A stretch of 64,000 nt of DNA from Syntrophaceae bacterium UBA6078 (GTDB taxonomy: Bacteria; Desulfobacterota; Syntrophia; Syntrophales; UBA2210): the NCBI GenBank assembly GCA_002428735.1, contig DIXO01000028.1:62001-126000 (forward strand), given 5' to 3'. The translations under genes and the position numbers were made by a program. How positions within the stretch are numbered: the stretch's first letter is position 1; each line of letters begins with the position of its first letter. The notes beneath the pieces were generated by a model that saw nothing but the letters and a program-made list of their open reading frames with translations, was not told where the DNA came from and did no database searches. Below are positions 27,180 through 36,445 of this stretch, piece by piece.

Positions 27180-27381
27180 ACAAACCCTTCCACGTGCTCC
27201 AGACTATCCTGCCTTGCTGAAAAAGTCAACACGTCAACCGGGGAGGGTGGCGCTCCGTGCCGGATGGCGTGAAAGATCGAACAATCTATTGACAAAAGGG
27301 GACGCTTGGTGAAAAGTTCCCCGTGGAGGACGGCACCGGAAGCATATCCCGTGAATGGTGCGCGCCGCCGCGGAGTGTCGG

Positions 27382-29379
27382 ATGAACAGGCTGAACATTG
27401 TAAGGAACTTCAAGCCGACGGGGGATCAGCCCCGGGCGATAGAGCGCCTCGTGGAGGGGGTTGAGCGGGGAGACCGGCATCAGGTCCTCCTGGGGGTCAC
27501 CGGTTCGGGGAAGACCTTCACCATCGCCAACGTGATTGAGGCGGTACAGCGCCCCGCCCTCGTCATCGCCCACAACAAGACCCTGGCGGCCCAGCTCTAC
27601 AACGAGTTCAAGACCTTCTTTCCGGACAACGCGGTGGAGTATTTTGTCAGTTATTACGACTACTACCAGCCGGAGGCCTACATCCCGAGCACCGATACCT
27701 ACATCGAGAAGGATTCCTCCATCAACGAACGGATCGACAAGCTCCGCCATTCGGCCACCCGCTCCCTCCTCGAGCGCAGGGATGTGATTGTCGTGGCCAG
27801 CGTTTCCTGCATTTACGGGATCGGCTCCCCGGACCGCTACTCCGAGATGCAGGTTCCCCTTGAAAACGGTCTGGAGATCGGGAGAGAGGATCTCCTCAGG
27901 AGGCTCGTGGAGATCCAGTACGAACGGAACGACATCGATTTTCACCGCGGCACCTTCCGGGTCCGGGGGGACGTGGTCGAGATATTCCCCGCCTACGAAG
28001 AGGAACGGGCCCTGCGGGTGGAGTTTTTCGGCGATACCATCGAATCCATCTCCGTCGTCGACCCCCTCAGGGGGGAGAAGATATCCTCCCTCACCCGCAC
28101 CACCGTATACCCCGGGAGCCACTACGTGGCGACGCGCGATACCATGACGGGGGCCATCGAGGGGATACGGGAGGAACTGGCCGAACGTCTGAACGTTTTA
28201 CAATCACAGGATAAGCTTCTGGAGGCGCAGCGTCTCGAACAGCGGACCCTCTTCGATATCGAGATGCTGGAAGAGATGGGGTACTGCCAGGGAATCGAAA
28301 ACTACTCGCGGTACCTGACCGGGCGCCGACCGGGGGAGCCGCCCCCCACCCTGATGGAATATCTTTCCCCCGACGCCCTGGTGATCCTCGACGAGAGCCA
28401 CGCCACGGTGCCCCAGCTCAACGCCATGTACCGGGGAGATCGCTCGCGGAAGGAAACCCTCGTGCAATACGGTTTCCGGCTCCCTTCCGCCCTCGATAAC
28501 CGCCCCCTTACCTTCCCGGAGTTCGAGGCCTTTCCCAACCAGCGGCTGTACGTATCGGCCACCCCGGCGGAGTATGAACTGCGGCAGGCGGGAGGCGTGG
28601 CTGTGGAGCAGATCATCCGTCCCACCGGTCTCATGGACCCCGAGATCACGGTCAGACCCGTGGCCGGGCAGGTGGACGATCTGTTCGGCGAGATTGCCCG
28701 GCGGGCCGAGCAGGGGGACCGCGTTCTCGTTACCACCCTGACGAAGCGGATGGCGGAGAACCTGACGGATCACTATCACGACCTCGGGATGAAGGTGGCC
28801 TATCTCCACTCCGATATCAACACCCTCGATCGGGTCGCGATCATCAGAGATCTGCGGATGGGAAAATACGACGCCCTCATCGGGATCAACCTTCTCAGGG
28901 AGGGGCTCGACATCCCGGAAGTCTCCCTGGTGGCCATCCTGGACGCGGACAAGGAGGGATTTCTCCGTTCCGAACGGTCGCTCATGCAGACAAGCGGCCG
29001 GACGGCGCGCAACATCAGGGGACAGGTCATCATGTACGCCGACCGGATTACTCCCGCCATCCAGGCCTGCCTCGACGAAACCCGCCGCAGACGCCTGGTG
29101 CAGAAGCAATACAACGACGAACACCATATCACCCCTGAATCCGTCAAGAGGGAGATGAACGATATCCTCAGTTCCGTCTACGAGGCGGATTACGTGACGG
29201 TCAGCGTCGATGAGAAGATGGAAGCCTACGTCTCCGGCGATATTCCCGCCATGATCAGAAAGCTGGAAGGGGAGATGAAACGGGCGGCCAAGGCCCTCGA
29301 ATTCGAGAAGGCGGCCCGGCTCCGCGACGAGATCAGAGAGCTGTCGAGGGTCGAGAACGAAATCGGCCTCTGGAAGTAG
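27382..29379 (+). CDS. uvrB: Excinuclease ABC subunit B
   Basis: Damage-verification helicase of nucleotide excision repair. The 665-residue form from the ATG at 27382 (after GGAGTGTCGG) matches the family length. Motifs: FKPTGDQPRAIERL, Walker A GVTGSGKTFT, the beta-hairpin YYDYYQPEAYIPSTDTYIEKD, helicase motifs DESHATVPQ and QTSGRTARN, and the C-terminal UVR motif that binds UvrC (EKAARLRDEI). It stands 5 bases before uvrC, an operonic pairing. Confidence 0.98.
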   Translation: MNRLNIVRNFKPTGDQPRAIERLVEGVERGDRHQVLLGVTGSGKTFTIANVIEAVQRPALVIAHNKTLAAQLYNEFKTFFPDNAVEYFVSYYDYYQPEAYIPSTDTYIEKDSSINERIDKLRHSATRSLLERRDVIVVASVSCIYGIGSPDRYSEMQVPLENGLEIGREDLLRRLVEIQYERNDIDFHRGTFRVRGDVVEIFPAYEEERALRVEFFGDTIESISVVDPLRGEKISSLTRTTVYPGSHYVATRDTMTGAIEGIREELAERLNVLQSQDKLLEAQRLEQRTLFDIEMLEEMGYCQGIENYSRYLTGRRPGEPPPTLMEYLSPDALVILDESHATVPQLNAMYRGDRSRKETLVQYGFRLPSALDNRPLTFPEFEAFPNQRLYVSATPAEYELRQAGGVAVEQIIRPTGLMDPEITVRPVAGQVDDLFGEIARRAEQGDRVLVTTLTKRMAENLTDHYHDLGMKVAYLHSDINTLDRVAIIRDLRMGKYDALIGINLLREGLDIPEVSLVAILDADKEGFLRSERSLMQTSGRTARNIRGQVIMYADRITPAIQACLDETRRRRLVQKQYNDEHHITPESVKREMNDILSSVYEADYVTVSVDEKMEAYVSGDIPAMIRKLEGEMKRAAKALEFEKAARLRDEIRELSRVENEIGLWK

Positions 29380-29384
29380 GGAGC

Positions 29385-31241
29385 ATGACGATGGAACCCG
29401 ACGCATTGCAGGAAGCGATACGGAACGCCCCGCGCCGCCCGGGGGTGTACCTCATGAAGGACGGGGAGGCGAAGGTTATCTACGTGGGCAAGGCGAAGGA
29501 TCTGCGCGCCCGCGTCCGCTCGTACTTCGGGGGAACCGACGGGCGGAGAATGATCCCCTTTCTGATCCCGCGGATAGAGGAGATGGAATTCATCGTCACG
29601 GAGACGGAGAAGGAAGCCCTCATCCTCGAAAACAACCTGATCAAGAAGCACCGGCCCCGGTATAACGTCAATCTGCGGGACGACAAGAACTTCTACAGCC
29701 TGCGGCTGGATGCCGCCCACCCCTTCCCCCGCTTTCAGCTCGTCCGCCGCATCAGGAAGGACGGCGCGCGGTATTTCGGCCCCTACTCATCGAGCACGTC
29801 CATGAAGGAGACATTCCGGTATCTTCACCGTATCTTTCCCCTCCGCACCTGCCGGGACCTGGAGTTCAAGACACGAAAGCGCCCCTGCATGGAGTACCAG
29901 ATCAACCGGTGTCTCGCCCCCTGCTGCGGCCTCGTGAAGGGGGAGGAATACCGGCGGGTTGTCGCCGAGGCGGTCCTTTTCCTCGAAGGACGGAGCGGAA
30001 CGCTGGTCCGGCAGCTCCGCTCGCGGATGGAAGAGGCGTCGGAACAGACGCGTTTCGAGGAGGCGGCCCGGCTGCGGGACAAGATCGCCGCCATTGAGAC
30101 CACCCTCGAGAAACAGCGTATCGTATCCTCCTCCCTGCGGGACCAGGATATCTTCGGCCTGTGCCGGGAAGGGGAGCGGCTCCAGATGTACGCCATCCAT
30201 GTCCGGAAAGGAGCCATCCTCGGTCAGCGGCGCTTCGCTCCGGTGAAGACGCGGCTGAATACCGCCGAGGCCTTCTCCTCTCTCGTGAAGCAGTATTACA
30301 GCGCCGGCGTCACCGTCCCGCGGGAGATCATCGTCTCCGAGGCGCTGGAAGACGGGGAACTCATCGAACAGTGGCTCGCAGACAAAAGGGGCGGACGGGT
30401 TTCTCTCGTCATCCCCCGGCGGGGCGAGAAAAAGGCCCTCCTCGCCATGGCCCTGTCCAACGCCGAAAGCGCCCTCCGGGCGGAAGCGGGGCGGGAAGCA
30501 GACGCGGAGGAACTGATGGGCGGGCTCGCGCGCGCCCTCATGCTGAAACAACCGCCCCGCCGTATCGAGTGCTTCGATATATCCAATATCGGCGGGCGGC
30601 ATGCCGTCGGCTCTCTGGTGGCCTTTACGGACGGAGAGCCGGACCGGTCGCGCTACCGGCGCTTCAGGATACGGACGAAAGACGAGGCCGACGACTACGG
30701 GATGATGCGCGAGGTACTCGAACGGCGCTACGGCGATGGAGCGGACCTCCCCGACCTGATCGTGGTCGACGGGGGGAAAGGGCAGCTCGGCGTCGCCCTC
30801 TCCGTTCTCCGCGATCGGGGGATCCAGGGAGTGGACGTCATCGGCCTGGCAAAGGAATCCCGCGATCCCCCGGCGAAACGGCCGTCCCCCCTGCGTCGGG
30901 ACCGGGACCGGGTCTATCTGCCGAACCGGAAAAATCCCCTTTATCTCGACCGGCATCAAAAGGCCCTTTTTCTTTTGCAGCGGGTGCGGGACGAGGCGCA
31001 CCGCTTCGCCGTCACCTACCACCGGGCAGTGAAGACGAAGGCTGATCTCCGTTCGGTCCTCGATGAAATCGCCGGGATCGGTCCCGTCCGCAGGAAGGCT
31101 CTCCTCGCCTGTTTCAAAGATGTGAAGAAGATCGCGGAGGCGTCCCGGGAAGAGGTTGCAAAAGTACCGGGAATAGGGGAGAATGCCGCGCAGAAGGTAT
31201 ATGACTATTTTCACGCTACCGAAGAGGGACACCCTCGCTGA
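29385..31241 (+). CDS. uvrC: Excinuclease ABC subunit C
   Basis: Makes both incisions around DNA lesions. The 618 residues contain the GIY-YIG nuclease domain (RRPGVYLMKDGEAKVIYVGKAKDLRARV), the cysteine-rich region (CRDLE...CMEYQINRCLAPC), the UVR domain (FEEAARLRDKI), and the RNase H-like C-terminal nuclease (ECFDISNIGG; IVVDGGKGQLG). A tandem helix-hairpin-helix ends the protein (IAGIGPVRRKALL; VPGIGENAAQKV). The following gene's extended frame overlaps the 3' end, but its real start lies beyond. Confidence 0.98.
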   Translation: MTMEPDALQEAIRNAPRRPGVYLMKDGEAKVIYVGKAKDLRARVRSYFGGTDGRRMIPFLIPRIEEMEFIVTETEKEALILENNLIKKHRPRYNVNLRDDKNFYSLRLDAAHPFPRFQLVRRIRKDGARYFGPYSSSTSMKETFRYLHRIFPLRTCRDLEFKTRKRPCMEYQINRCLAPCCGLVKGEEYRRVVAEAVLFLEGRSGTLVRQLRSRMEEASEQTRFEEAARLRDKIAAIETTLEKQRIVSSSLRDQDIFGLCREGERLQMYAIHVRKGAILGQRRFAPVKTRLNTAEAFSSLVKQYYSAGVTVPREIIVSEALEDGELIEQWLADKRGGRVSLVIPRRGEKKALLAMALSNAESALRAEAGREADAEELMGGLARALMLKQPPRRIECFDISNIGGRHAVGSLVAFTDGEPDRSRYRRFRIRTKDEADDYGMMREVLERRYGDGADLPDLIVVDGGKGQLGVALSVLRDRGIQGVDVIGLAKESRDPPAKRPSPLRRDRDRVYLPNRKNPLYLDRHQKALFLLQRVRDEAHRFAVTYHRAVKTKADLRSVLDEIAGIGPVRRKALLACFKDVKKIAEASREEVAKVPGIGENAAQKVYDYFHATEEGHPR

Positions 31242-31308
31242 TCCCTCTTGGAATGCACCCCCTCCGGGGGCCATCGATAACCGGTATCATCGGACCAGAC
31301 ACACAGCC

Positions 31309-32739
31309 ATGAAACAGACACCATTCCGTCGCCTGCCCTACTTCATCGTCCTGGTTCTGATTACCGCTGTGGTGTGCGGATGCGCCGGGAAAGAACGGCT
31401 GTACTACGCCGCCCCCACGCTCCTTCCGGGCACCGACCGGGCCATGAAGACCGACGGTTACTGGGCGGGGCGCCACCCCTTTCCGGACCGGATCATCCTC
31501 GACCGGCAAGGAATCGCCGACCTGAACCGGCAGATTCGGGACGAACTCGGGCTGACCCGCGACATCGTCCGGATCGAATCCCCTGTTCCGGGAAAACGGG
31601 TGCGTGATCGGGCGCGGAAAATGCTCGATTCCTGCGCCGGGCGAACCCTCTACCGCGCGGACGGAACCGCGGCCGGCCCGGAATTCTATGCCGCCCTGGC
31701 CGACCTGATGGACCTCGACGCCATTCCCTCCGATATACCCGTGCGCTGGGGCCTTATCGTCCGTTACACGGACCAGCGCTCACTCCCCACTGCCGCGCCG
31801 CTGTACGCGAAACAACACGACCGGGATTTTGACAGACTCCAGAACAGCGCCCTCGATATCGGCACCCCCGTGGCGGTGACGCACGCCACGACGGACGGGC
31901 AATGGTATTACGTGATCGATCAACTCAGCGGGGGATGGATTCCGGCAGAGGCGGTGGCCTTGTGCTCTCTGGAGGAGATGCGGCGGTTCGCCGAGGCCGA
32001 GCCCTTCGCCGTCGTGACGCGGGCGAAGGGAGCCTTGTTCCGGGACGCCGGGCTGCGGGAGTACCACGATTACGCGCGCATGGGGACGCGGCTTCCGCTC
32101 GCGGGAATGGAAGGCGGCGTGGCGGGGGTCCTTCTCCCCGTCAGGGATGATGACGGGACTCTCTCCGAACAGACGGGGTACATGCGGAGCGAAGACATCC
32201 ACGAAGGGTTTCTCTCCTATACCCCCCGCGCCATTATCCGGCAGGCCTTCGAGCTGCTCAATGCCCCCTACGGGTGGGGGGGCATGTACGGCGAACAGGA
32301 CTGCTCCCGTTTTGTCCAGGAAGTCTTCGCGACCGTCGGAATCTCTCTCCCCCGGAACTCATCGAAACAGGCCCGGGCGGGGGAACTGATCGGCGAGTAT
32401 CCGGACGGCGCCGGGAACGGTGAGAAGTTGGACGCTTTCTCGAAACAGGCAATTGGCGGGTGCACCCTCCTGTATATGCAGGGGCACATCATGCTCTTTC
32501 TCGGAATGGTCGACGGCGTCCCCTACGCGATACACAGCACCTGGGGCTATCGGGACCCCGCGCCGTGGAAAGAACGGATCCGCGTGATCAACCGCGTCGC
32601 CGTAACGAATATGTCCCTCGGAGAAGGATCGAAAAGGGGGTCCTATCTGGACCGTCTGCGTTCGATCCGCGTACTGGCTCCTTCCCGTACCGGCGAAGGA
32701 ACGGGAGGATCGAAGCCAGGTGTGCCTGTCGGTTCATAA
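31309..32739 (+). CDS. SH3-domain NlpC/P60 peptidoglycan endopeptidase lipoprotein
   Basis: Predicted outer-envelope lipoprotein of 476 residues that cuts peptide stems of peptidoglycan. The lipobox ends at Cys25 (VVCGC). An N-terminal NlpC/P60-stabilising region is followed by an SH3b1 region (about 145-220), a second SH3-like stretch, and the C-terminal peptidase. The peptidase has catalytic Cys332 (GEQDCSRFVQEVF), His393 (QGHIMLFLG) and a third polar residue His409. This architecture matches gamma-D-glutamyl-L-diamino-acid endopeptidases characterised from Desulfovibrio-type bacteria. The start was chosen by the lipoprotein signal; an earlier in-frame start would overlap uvrC. Confidence 0.9.
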   Translation: MKQTPFRRLPYFIVLVLITAVVCGCAGKERLYYAAPTLLPGTDRAMKTDGYWAGRHPFPDRIILDRQGIADLNRQIRDELGLTRDIVRIESPVPGKRVRDRARKMLDSCAGRTLYRADGTAAGPEFYAALADLMDLDAIPSDIPVRWGLIVRYTDQRSLPTAAPLYAKQHDRDFDRLQNSALDIGTPVAVTHATTDGQWYYVIDQLSGGWIPAEAVALCSLEEMRRFAEAEPFAVVTRAKGALFRDAGLREYHDYARMGTRLPLAGMEGGVAGVLLPVRDDDGTLSEQTGYMRSEDIHEGFLSYTPRAIIRQAFELLNAPYGWGGMYGEQDCSRFVQEVFATVGISLPRNSSKQARAGELIGEYPDGAGNGEKLDAFSKQAIGGCTLLYMQGHIMLFLGMVDGVPYAIHSTWGYRDPAPWKERIRVINRVAVTNMSLGEGSKRGSYLDRLRSIRVLAPSRTGEGTGGSKPGVPVGS

Positions 32740-32784
32740 CGGCGAAGGGATTTCATCTTACACATAACAAGGGAGGTACAGGAT

Positions 32785-33951
32785 ATGAAAGGCAGAAAAC
32801 TTCTTATGATTCCGGGGCCCATCGAGTTCACCCCCGAGGTGATGCGGGTGATGGGTATGCCGACAACGAGCCACGTGGCCCCCGCCTTTGTCGACTCCAT
32901 GGGAGAGGCCATCGAACGGATGCGCGACGTGTTCCTCGCCCCCGGCGGGCAGCCCTTTATTATTGCCGGTTCCGGAACGATGGCCATGGACATGGCCGCG
33001 TGCAACGTCATCGAGCCGGGGGATAACGCCCTGGTAGTCAACACGGGGTATTTCAGCGACCGCTTCGCCGCCATCCTGGAGCGTTACGGAGCGCGGGTTA
33101 CCCATGTGAAGGCCGCCGCCATCGGCGATGTCCCCTCTCTGGAAGAGGTGGAGACCGCCATCAAAAAGGCCGGTTACAAGGTGATGACCATAACCCACGT
33201 GGATACCTCTACCGCCGTCCGCACCGACGTCAAAGGGCTGGCCGCCCTGTGCAATAAGCACGGCGTCATGTGCATCGTGGACGGTGTCTGCTCCGTCGCC
33301 GGAGAAGAACTGCGCCAGGGGGAATGGGGGATCGATATCGTCCTCACCGCCAGCCAGAAGGCCGTCGGGGTTCCCCCCGGGCTGGCCCTCCTCGTGGCGA
33401 GCCCGAAGGCGATCGAGACATTCAGGAAGCGCCGGACCCCTGTGGGAAGCTACTACTCAGACTGGACAAACTGGCTCCCCATCATGGAATCCTTCGAGGC
33501 GCGCAAGGCGGCCTACTTCGGGACGCAGGCGGTCAATATCGTCTGGGCCCTCAATGTCAGTCTCGCTCAGATCATGGCCGAAGGGATGGACAAACGGTTC
33601 GCCCGCCACCGCCTCATGAGCGACGCCTTCAAGGCGGCCGTAACCGCCCTGGGAATGAAACAGATACCGGCAAGCCCTGACAAGGCCGCCCATACCCTGA
33701 CCGCCCCCTACTTTCCGGAGGGGGTGACCGGCGCCGTTCTTCCCCTCATCGGCGAGGCCGGTGTTATCCTCGCCGGAGGTCTCCTTCCCGAGATCAGGGA
33801 CAAATACTTCCGCGTCGGCCACATGGGGGTCGTCGGCGGGAACGACATCCTCGCCACTGTGGGGGCGATCGAGGCGGGATTGGCGAAAGCCGGATACGCC
33901 TTCGAACCGGGAACGGGCCTCGCCGCCGCGCAGGCCGTCCTCCTGAAATAG
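32785..33951 (+). CDS. Alanine--glyoxylate / serine-pyruvate family aminotransferase
   Basis: PLP-dependent class V aminotransferase of 388 residues. It shows LLMIPGPIEFTPEV, the GSGTMAMDMAA cofactor loop, DGVCSVAGEEL with the PLP aspartate, and TASQKAVGVPPGL with the PLP lysine. Members use alanine, serine or other small amino acids with glyoxylate or pyruvate. It has a good ribosome site (AAGGGAGGTACAGGAT) and is followed by a hairpin. It could take part in glycine/serine interconversion or act on phosphonates; sequence alone does not settle this. Confidence 0.9.
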   Translation: MKGRKLLMIPGPIEFTPEVMRVMGMPTTSHVAPAFVDSMGEAIERMRDVFLAPGGQPFIIAGSGTMAMDMAACNVIEPGDNALVVNTGYFSDRFAAILERYGARVTHVKAAAIGDVPSLEEVETAIKKAGYKVMTITHVDTSTAVRTDVKGLAALCNKHGVMCIVDGVCSVAGEELRQGEWGIDIVLTASQKAVGVPPGLALLVASPKAIETFRKRRTPVGSYYSDWTNWLPIMESFEARKAAYFGTQAVNIVWALNVSLAQIMAEGMDKRFARHRLMSDAFKAAVTALGMKQIPASPDKAAHTLTAPYFPEGVTGAVLPLIGEAGVILAGGLLPEIRDKYFRVGHMGVVGGNDILATVGAIEAGLAKAGYAFEPGTGLAAAQAVLLK

Positions 33952-33958
33952 CACGGAC

Positions 33959-33989
33959 GGGGCCATCCTCGTTTCGAGAGGGTGGCCCC
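33959..33989 (+). terminator. Hairpin terminator after the aminotransferase gene
   Basis: GGGGCCA...TGGCCCC outer stem with an inner CCTC/GAGAGG stem, 8 bases after the stop codon. The T tract is weak (CTTC), so efficiency is uncertain. Confidence 0.6.
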
Positions 33990-33999
33990 TTCAAAGGGC

Positions 34000-34028
34000 T
34001 TGACACACACGACACCGGTTCTTATACT
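34000..34028 (+). promoter_or_regulatory. Consensus sigma70 promoter for the SPOR lipoprotein
   Basis: TTGACA (34000-34005), exactly 17 bases, TATACT (34023-34028). It lies about 100 bases before the lipoprotein start and right after the hairpin of the preceding gene. Confidence 0.75.
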
Positions 34029-34130
34029 CTCTCCGACTCACCAGATTTCAGCACGCTATGAACGACAGCGGCTCTCCGTTCCCTGTGCGTTCTGTCGGCC
34101 AATCCTGAGAATGAATGAGAGGAGCGTCAT

Positions 34131-35153
34131 ATGCTGATTCCCAAAATGGGGCGGAAACGATTTCAATCGCTGGGGATTTTATTGATGGCGGCAGTGCTGC
34201 TGCCGGCGGGGTGCGCTTCCAAAGCCGATCTCACATCCCTTTCCGGTGACCGTTTTGATTTCACCGCCATAAAAAAAGTGGCCGTTGTCCTGGAAGACGA
34301 TCGGGGGCACAATCCTCTTTTCGGAGATATTTTCATGGAATCGGCCTCTGAAAAAATGGGACCGTTTCTGCTTCGAGAGAAGTATGTTCTCCGGGAGAAC
34401 ATCGCCGGAACGGATCTGAGGGAACGGGTCGACGCCTTTCTTGAGATTGCCGTGACACACAGTAATGAGGGATTCCCGATCTATGGCTTTCCGATGACGT
34501 TCAGGGCCTCCGCCAAACTGATGGAGACCACGACCGGGGATATCGTGTGGGGAAAGGATTACGCGTACCGGTCGGCCACCTTCAGTCATTCAGCGCCTCC
34601 GATTCGTGAGGTCATGAAACTCGGCGCAGACACAATCCTCGATTCTATTCCGCTGATCAAAAAAGGCGCTTCCAGGGCTGAAGCGGCAGAGCCCACGGAA
34701 GATTCCCCTGTGTCCCCTTTGCAAACGCCCCCTCCGACGGAAGAGAAAGCCGCCCTGCAACAAAAGGCCATTTCCGTGAAAACCGCGGCTGCGGCGGGCC
34801 CCCCTCCGGTTGAGAGCCGCCAGGCCACAGAACAACCCCCTGCTCCGCAGCTACGCATTGTGGAAAGGGAAACGGCTCCGCAAGCGAACGCGGCTTCGCT
34901 ACCGGACGGTCAAGCCATGATTTTTTCAGTTCAGGCCGGCGCTTTTCTCCAGAAAGATAACGCGACGCAGATGATCTCGCTGCTGAAGAGGAAGGGATTT
35001 TCCCCGTATATATCCGAGAAAGTCGATTCCAGGAAAAGGGTGTGGCATACCGTTCAGGTCGGTACATACACGACGAGATCCGAGGCCGAGACGGCGGCAA
35101 AGGACATCTCAAACAAAGCGGGAATCGCGACCACGCTGCACCTTCTGAAATAG
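34131..35153 (+). CDS. SPOR-domain lipoprotein
   Basis: A 340-residue predicted lipoprotein with lipobox LPAGC at about residues 24-28. A soluble domain (about 35-180) has alternating strands and GFPIYGFPMTFRASAKLMETTTGDIVWGKDYAYRS-like content (first part visible as IYGFPMTF), resembling CsgG/GNA1162-type periplasmic domains. A Pro/Ala/Glu-rich linker (about 185-255) and a C-terminal SPOR domain (about 262-340; FSVQAGAFLQKDNATQMISLLKR...TVQVGTYTTRSEAETAA) follow. SPOR domains bind denuded septal glycan, so a role in division or envelope assembly is likely. The exact role is unknown. Confidence 0.87.
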   Translation: MLIPKMGRKRFQSLGILLMAAVLLPAGCASKADLTSLSGDRFDFTAIKKVAVVLEDDRGHNPLFGDIFMESASEKMGPFLLREKYVLRENIAGTDLRERVDAFLEIAVTHSNEGFPIYGFPMTFRASAKLMETTTGDIVWGKDYAYRSATFSHSAPPIREVMKLGADTILDSIPLIKKGASRAEAAEPTEDSPVSPLQTPPPTEEKAALQQKAISVKTAAAAGPPPVESRQATEQPPAPQLRIVERETAPQANAASLPDGQAMIFSVQAGAFLQKDNATQMISLLKRKGFSPYISEKVDSRKRVWHTVQVGTYTTRSEAETAAKDISNKAGIATTLHLLK

Positions 35154-35400
35154 GGCTCATGAGATCGAAAGATACACACCGTACAATGCGCGGCACGACA
35201 CTGTGCAAATACCGCTATTGAAAATGTAACCATCGAATATCCGGCAATTACTCAGAATGCTTTATATTGGACAAATTCACCATACATTACCCGCCGGGTT
35301 TTTAGTCTTTATTACCACGAAATACCTGGTGGTAAAAGTAGATTCAAGCTTGATATTTCAGAATATTTCCCCTTTTCATTCTTTATCGGATACTGTAGAG
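35154..35400. other. Intergenic gap left of the cassette array
   Basis: There is no gene. Composition turns AT-rich here. It holds a short ACCC-GCC-GGGT stem followed by T residues (about 35288-35304) that could be a weak terminator for the SPOR gene. A perfect inverted repeat TTACCAC-N10-GTGGTAA lies at 35312-35335. No integrase gene or clear attI is visible. Confidence 0.5.
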
Positions 35401-35450
35401 TCATAACAAAATCATCGGGAAAAGCCCGGTGGGTATATTAAATGTTATAT
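35401..35450 (+). other. attC-like site 0 (left border of cassette 1)
   Basis: R'' TCATAAC (35401-35407) and R' GTTATAT (35444-35450). The inner arm ATCGGG-N4-CCCGGT pairs. The mismatch between R'' and R' is normal, because R' belongs to the next cassette. No upstream GTTATGA start matching this R'' is found, so the cassette to its left is lost or truncated. Confidence 0.6.
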
Positions 35451-35463
35451 TTGGAGAATTAAA

Positions 35464-36036
35464 ATGAGGAAAAATATTTTGTTGATTGCGTTTTGTGTAC
35501 TTACCAGTAGTCAAGTTTTTGCACAGACAGTAAGTGTAAAAAATTCTCCACGTCCCTTTACAATAGTTCCCCCCACTTCTTGGGTTCAGCAACCTACATC
35601 TACCGGAAACTCTCGGGTTAAATACGCAGCGCCTCCGGAAATGCCAGCAGCAGAATGCGCTGTTATAGTCCAAGAATATCCCATCGCAAAAGACATCCCG
35701 CAATCAACATTGGATAAAGGGATGCTTGAAGGCTTGACCATTTCAGAAATGACTGAGCAATTATCAGCCATATTCAATAATGTAAAAATTTTCTCTGTGG
35801 CCGTGGCGAATATCTCGGGCCATCCAGCACAACTGGCTAATTGTCTGTATAGCATTGGAACACCCTCTGGAGAAATTTGGGTAAGAGGAATATATATTAC
35901 GGCAGCTACCACGCCAGGTTTAATTTGGATAATATGTTGCGGTGCCACAGGGCGAGATGCAAATGAAGCGCAGAAAGGGTATTCATATTGGCAATTAGAA
36001 CTTATGAAATTTCCGACCAATATTAAAATTCAATAA
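35464..36036 (+). CDS. Secreted hypothetical protein (cassette 1)
   Basis: An unrecognised 190-residue protein. It has a clear Sec signal peptide (RKNILLIAFCVLTSSQVFA, cleavage after AQ near residue 20). The mature part has no catalytic motif I recognise; it contains scattered cysteines (four in the mature chain) and a beta-rich pattern around IWVRGIYITAATTPGLIWIICC. TTTGGAGAATTAAAATG gives a good ribosome site 19 bases after the cassette boundary. The gene is AT-rich against the genome background, consistent with acquisition. It is followed 30 bases later by a membrane protein, possibly its partner. Confidence 0.75.
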   Translation: MRKNILLIAFCVLTSSQVFAQTVSVKNSPRPFTIVPPTSWVQQPTSTGNSRVKYAAPPEMPAAECAVIVQEYPIAKDIPQSTLDKGMLEGLTISEMTEQLSAIFNNVKIFSVAVANISGHPAQLANCLYSIGTPSGEIWVRGIYITAATTPGLIWIICCGATGRDANEAQKGYSYWQLELMKFPTNIKIQ

Positions 36037-36066
36037 TCATCATCAGTAAAAAAGGACATATTCAAT

Positions 36067-36351
36067 ATGAGCCCAAATATACTGTTCATTCTGTATTTGG
36101 TTGTCGCTATTCCTCTTTTTATTGTCAGCAAATATCATTCTGTTGCTGTCACTGCCCCACTTGAGGAATTAATACCTTTATGGATAGGAAATTTTATAGG
36201 TATTTCTATTATTCCAGCCGTTCTGCTCATTATTTGCAACATAAAAAAAGCTAATAAATACATAAAAACAGCTAATTATGTTGTCATCACCATATGGATT
36301 TTATTGTTTGTTTTTAGCACACTTCAAACCCTTAAAGATTTTCAGAATTAA
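36067..36351 (+). CDS. Small three-helix membrane protein (cassette 1)
   Basis: Ninety-four residues with three hydrophobic segments (about 4-20, 38-58 and 68-86), separated by a short acidic loop (APLEELIPL) and a Lys-rich loop (NIKKANKYIK). No family is recognised. It is second in a two-gene cassette behind the secreted protein; many cassettes carry one gene, so co-residence suggests linked function. The stop lies 24 bases before the R'' box of attC 1. Confidence 0.7.
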   Translation: MSPNILFILYLVVAIPLFIVSKYHSVAVTAPLEELIPLWIGNFIGISIIPAVLLIICNIKKANKYIKTANYVVITIWILLFVFSTLQTLKDFQN

Positions 36352-36375
36352 AAGGTCGGCAAACAAAAATTTAAA

Positions 36376-36434
36376 ATATAACCAATCACTGGTGCCGACC
36401 CAAAAAGCCGGGCGGCACAGTTCATCCGTTCGCC
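36376..36434 (+). other. attC site 1 (end of cassette 1)
   Basis: 59 bases. R'' ATATAAC (36376-36382) is the exact complement of the GTTATAT opening cassette 1. R' GTTCGCC is at 36428-36434. The arms GTGCC-GA-CCC (36392-36401) and GGG-C-GGCAC (36410-36418) pair with extrahelical bases, as attC sites do. Confidence 0.85.
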
Positions 36435-36445
36435 AGGAGACAAAG

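Noticed and set aside
27286..29406. Two long minus-strand frames opposite uvrB
   Set aside because: Both are antisense to the complete uvrB and have low-complexity Gly/Asp/His/Arg composition typical of shadows in GC-rich DNA.
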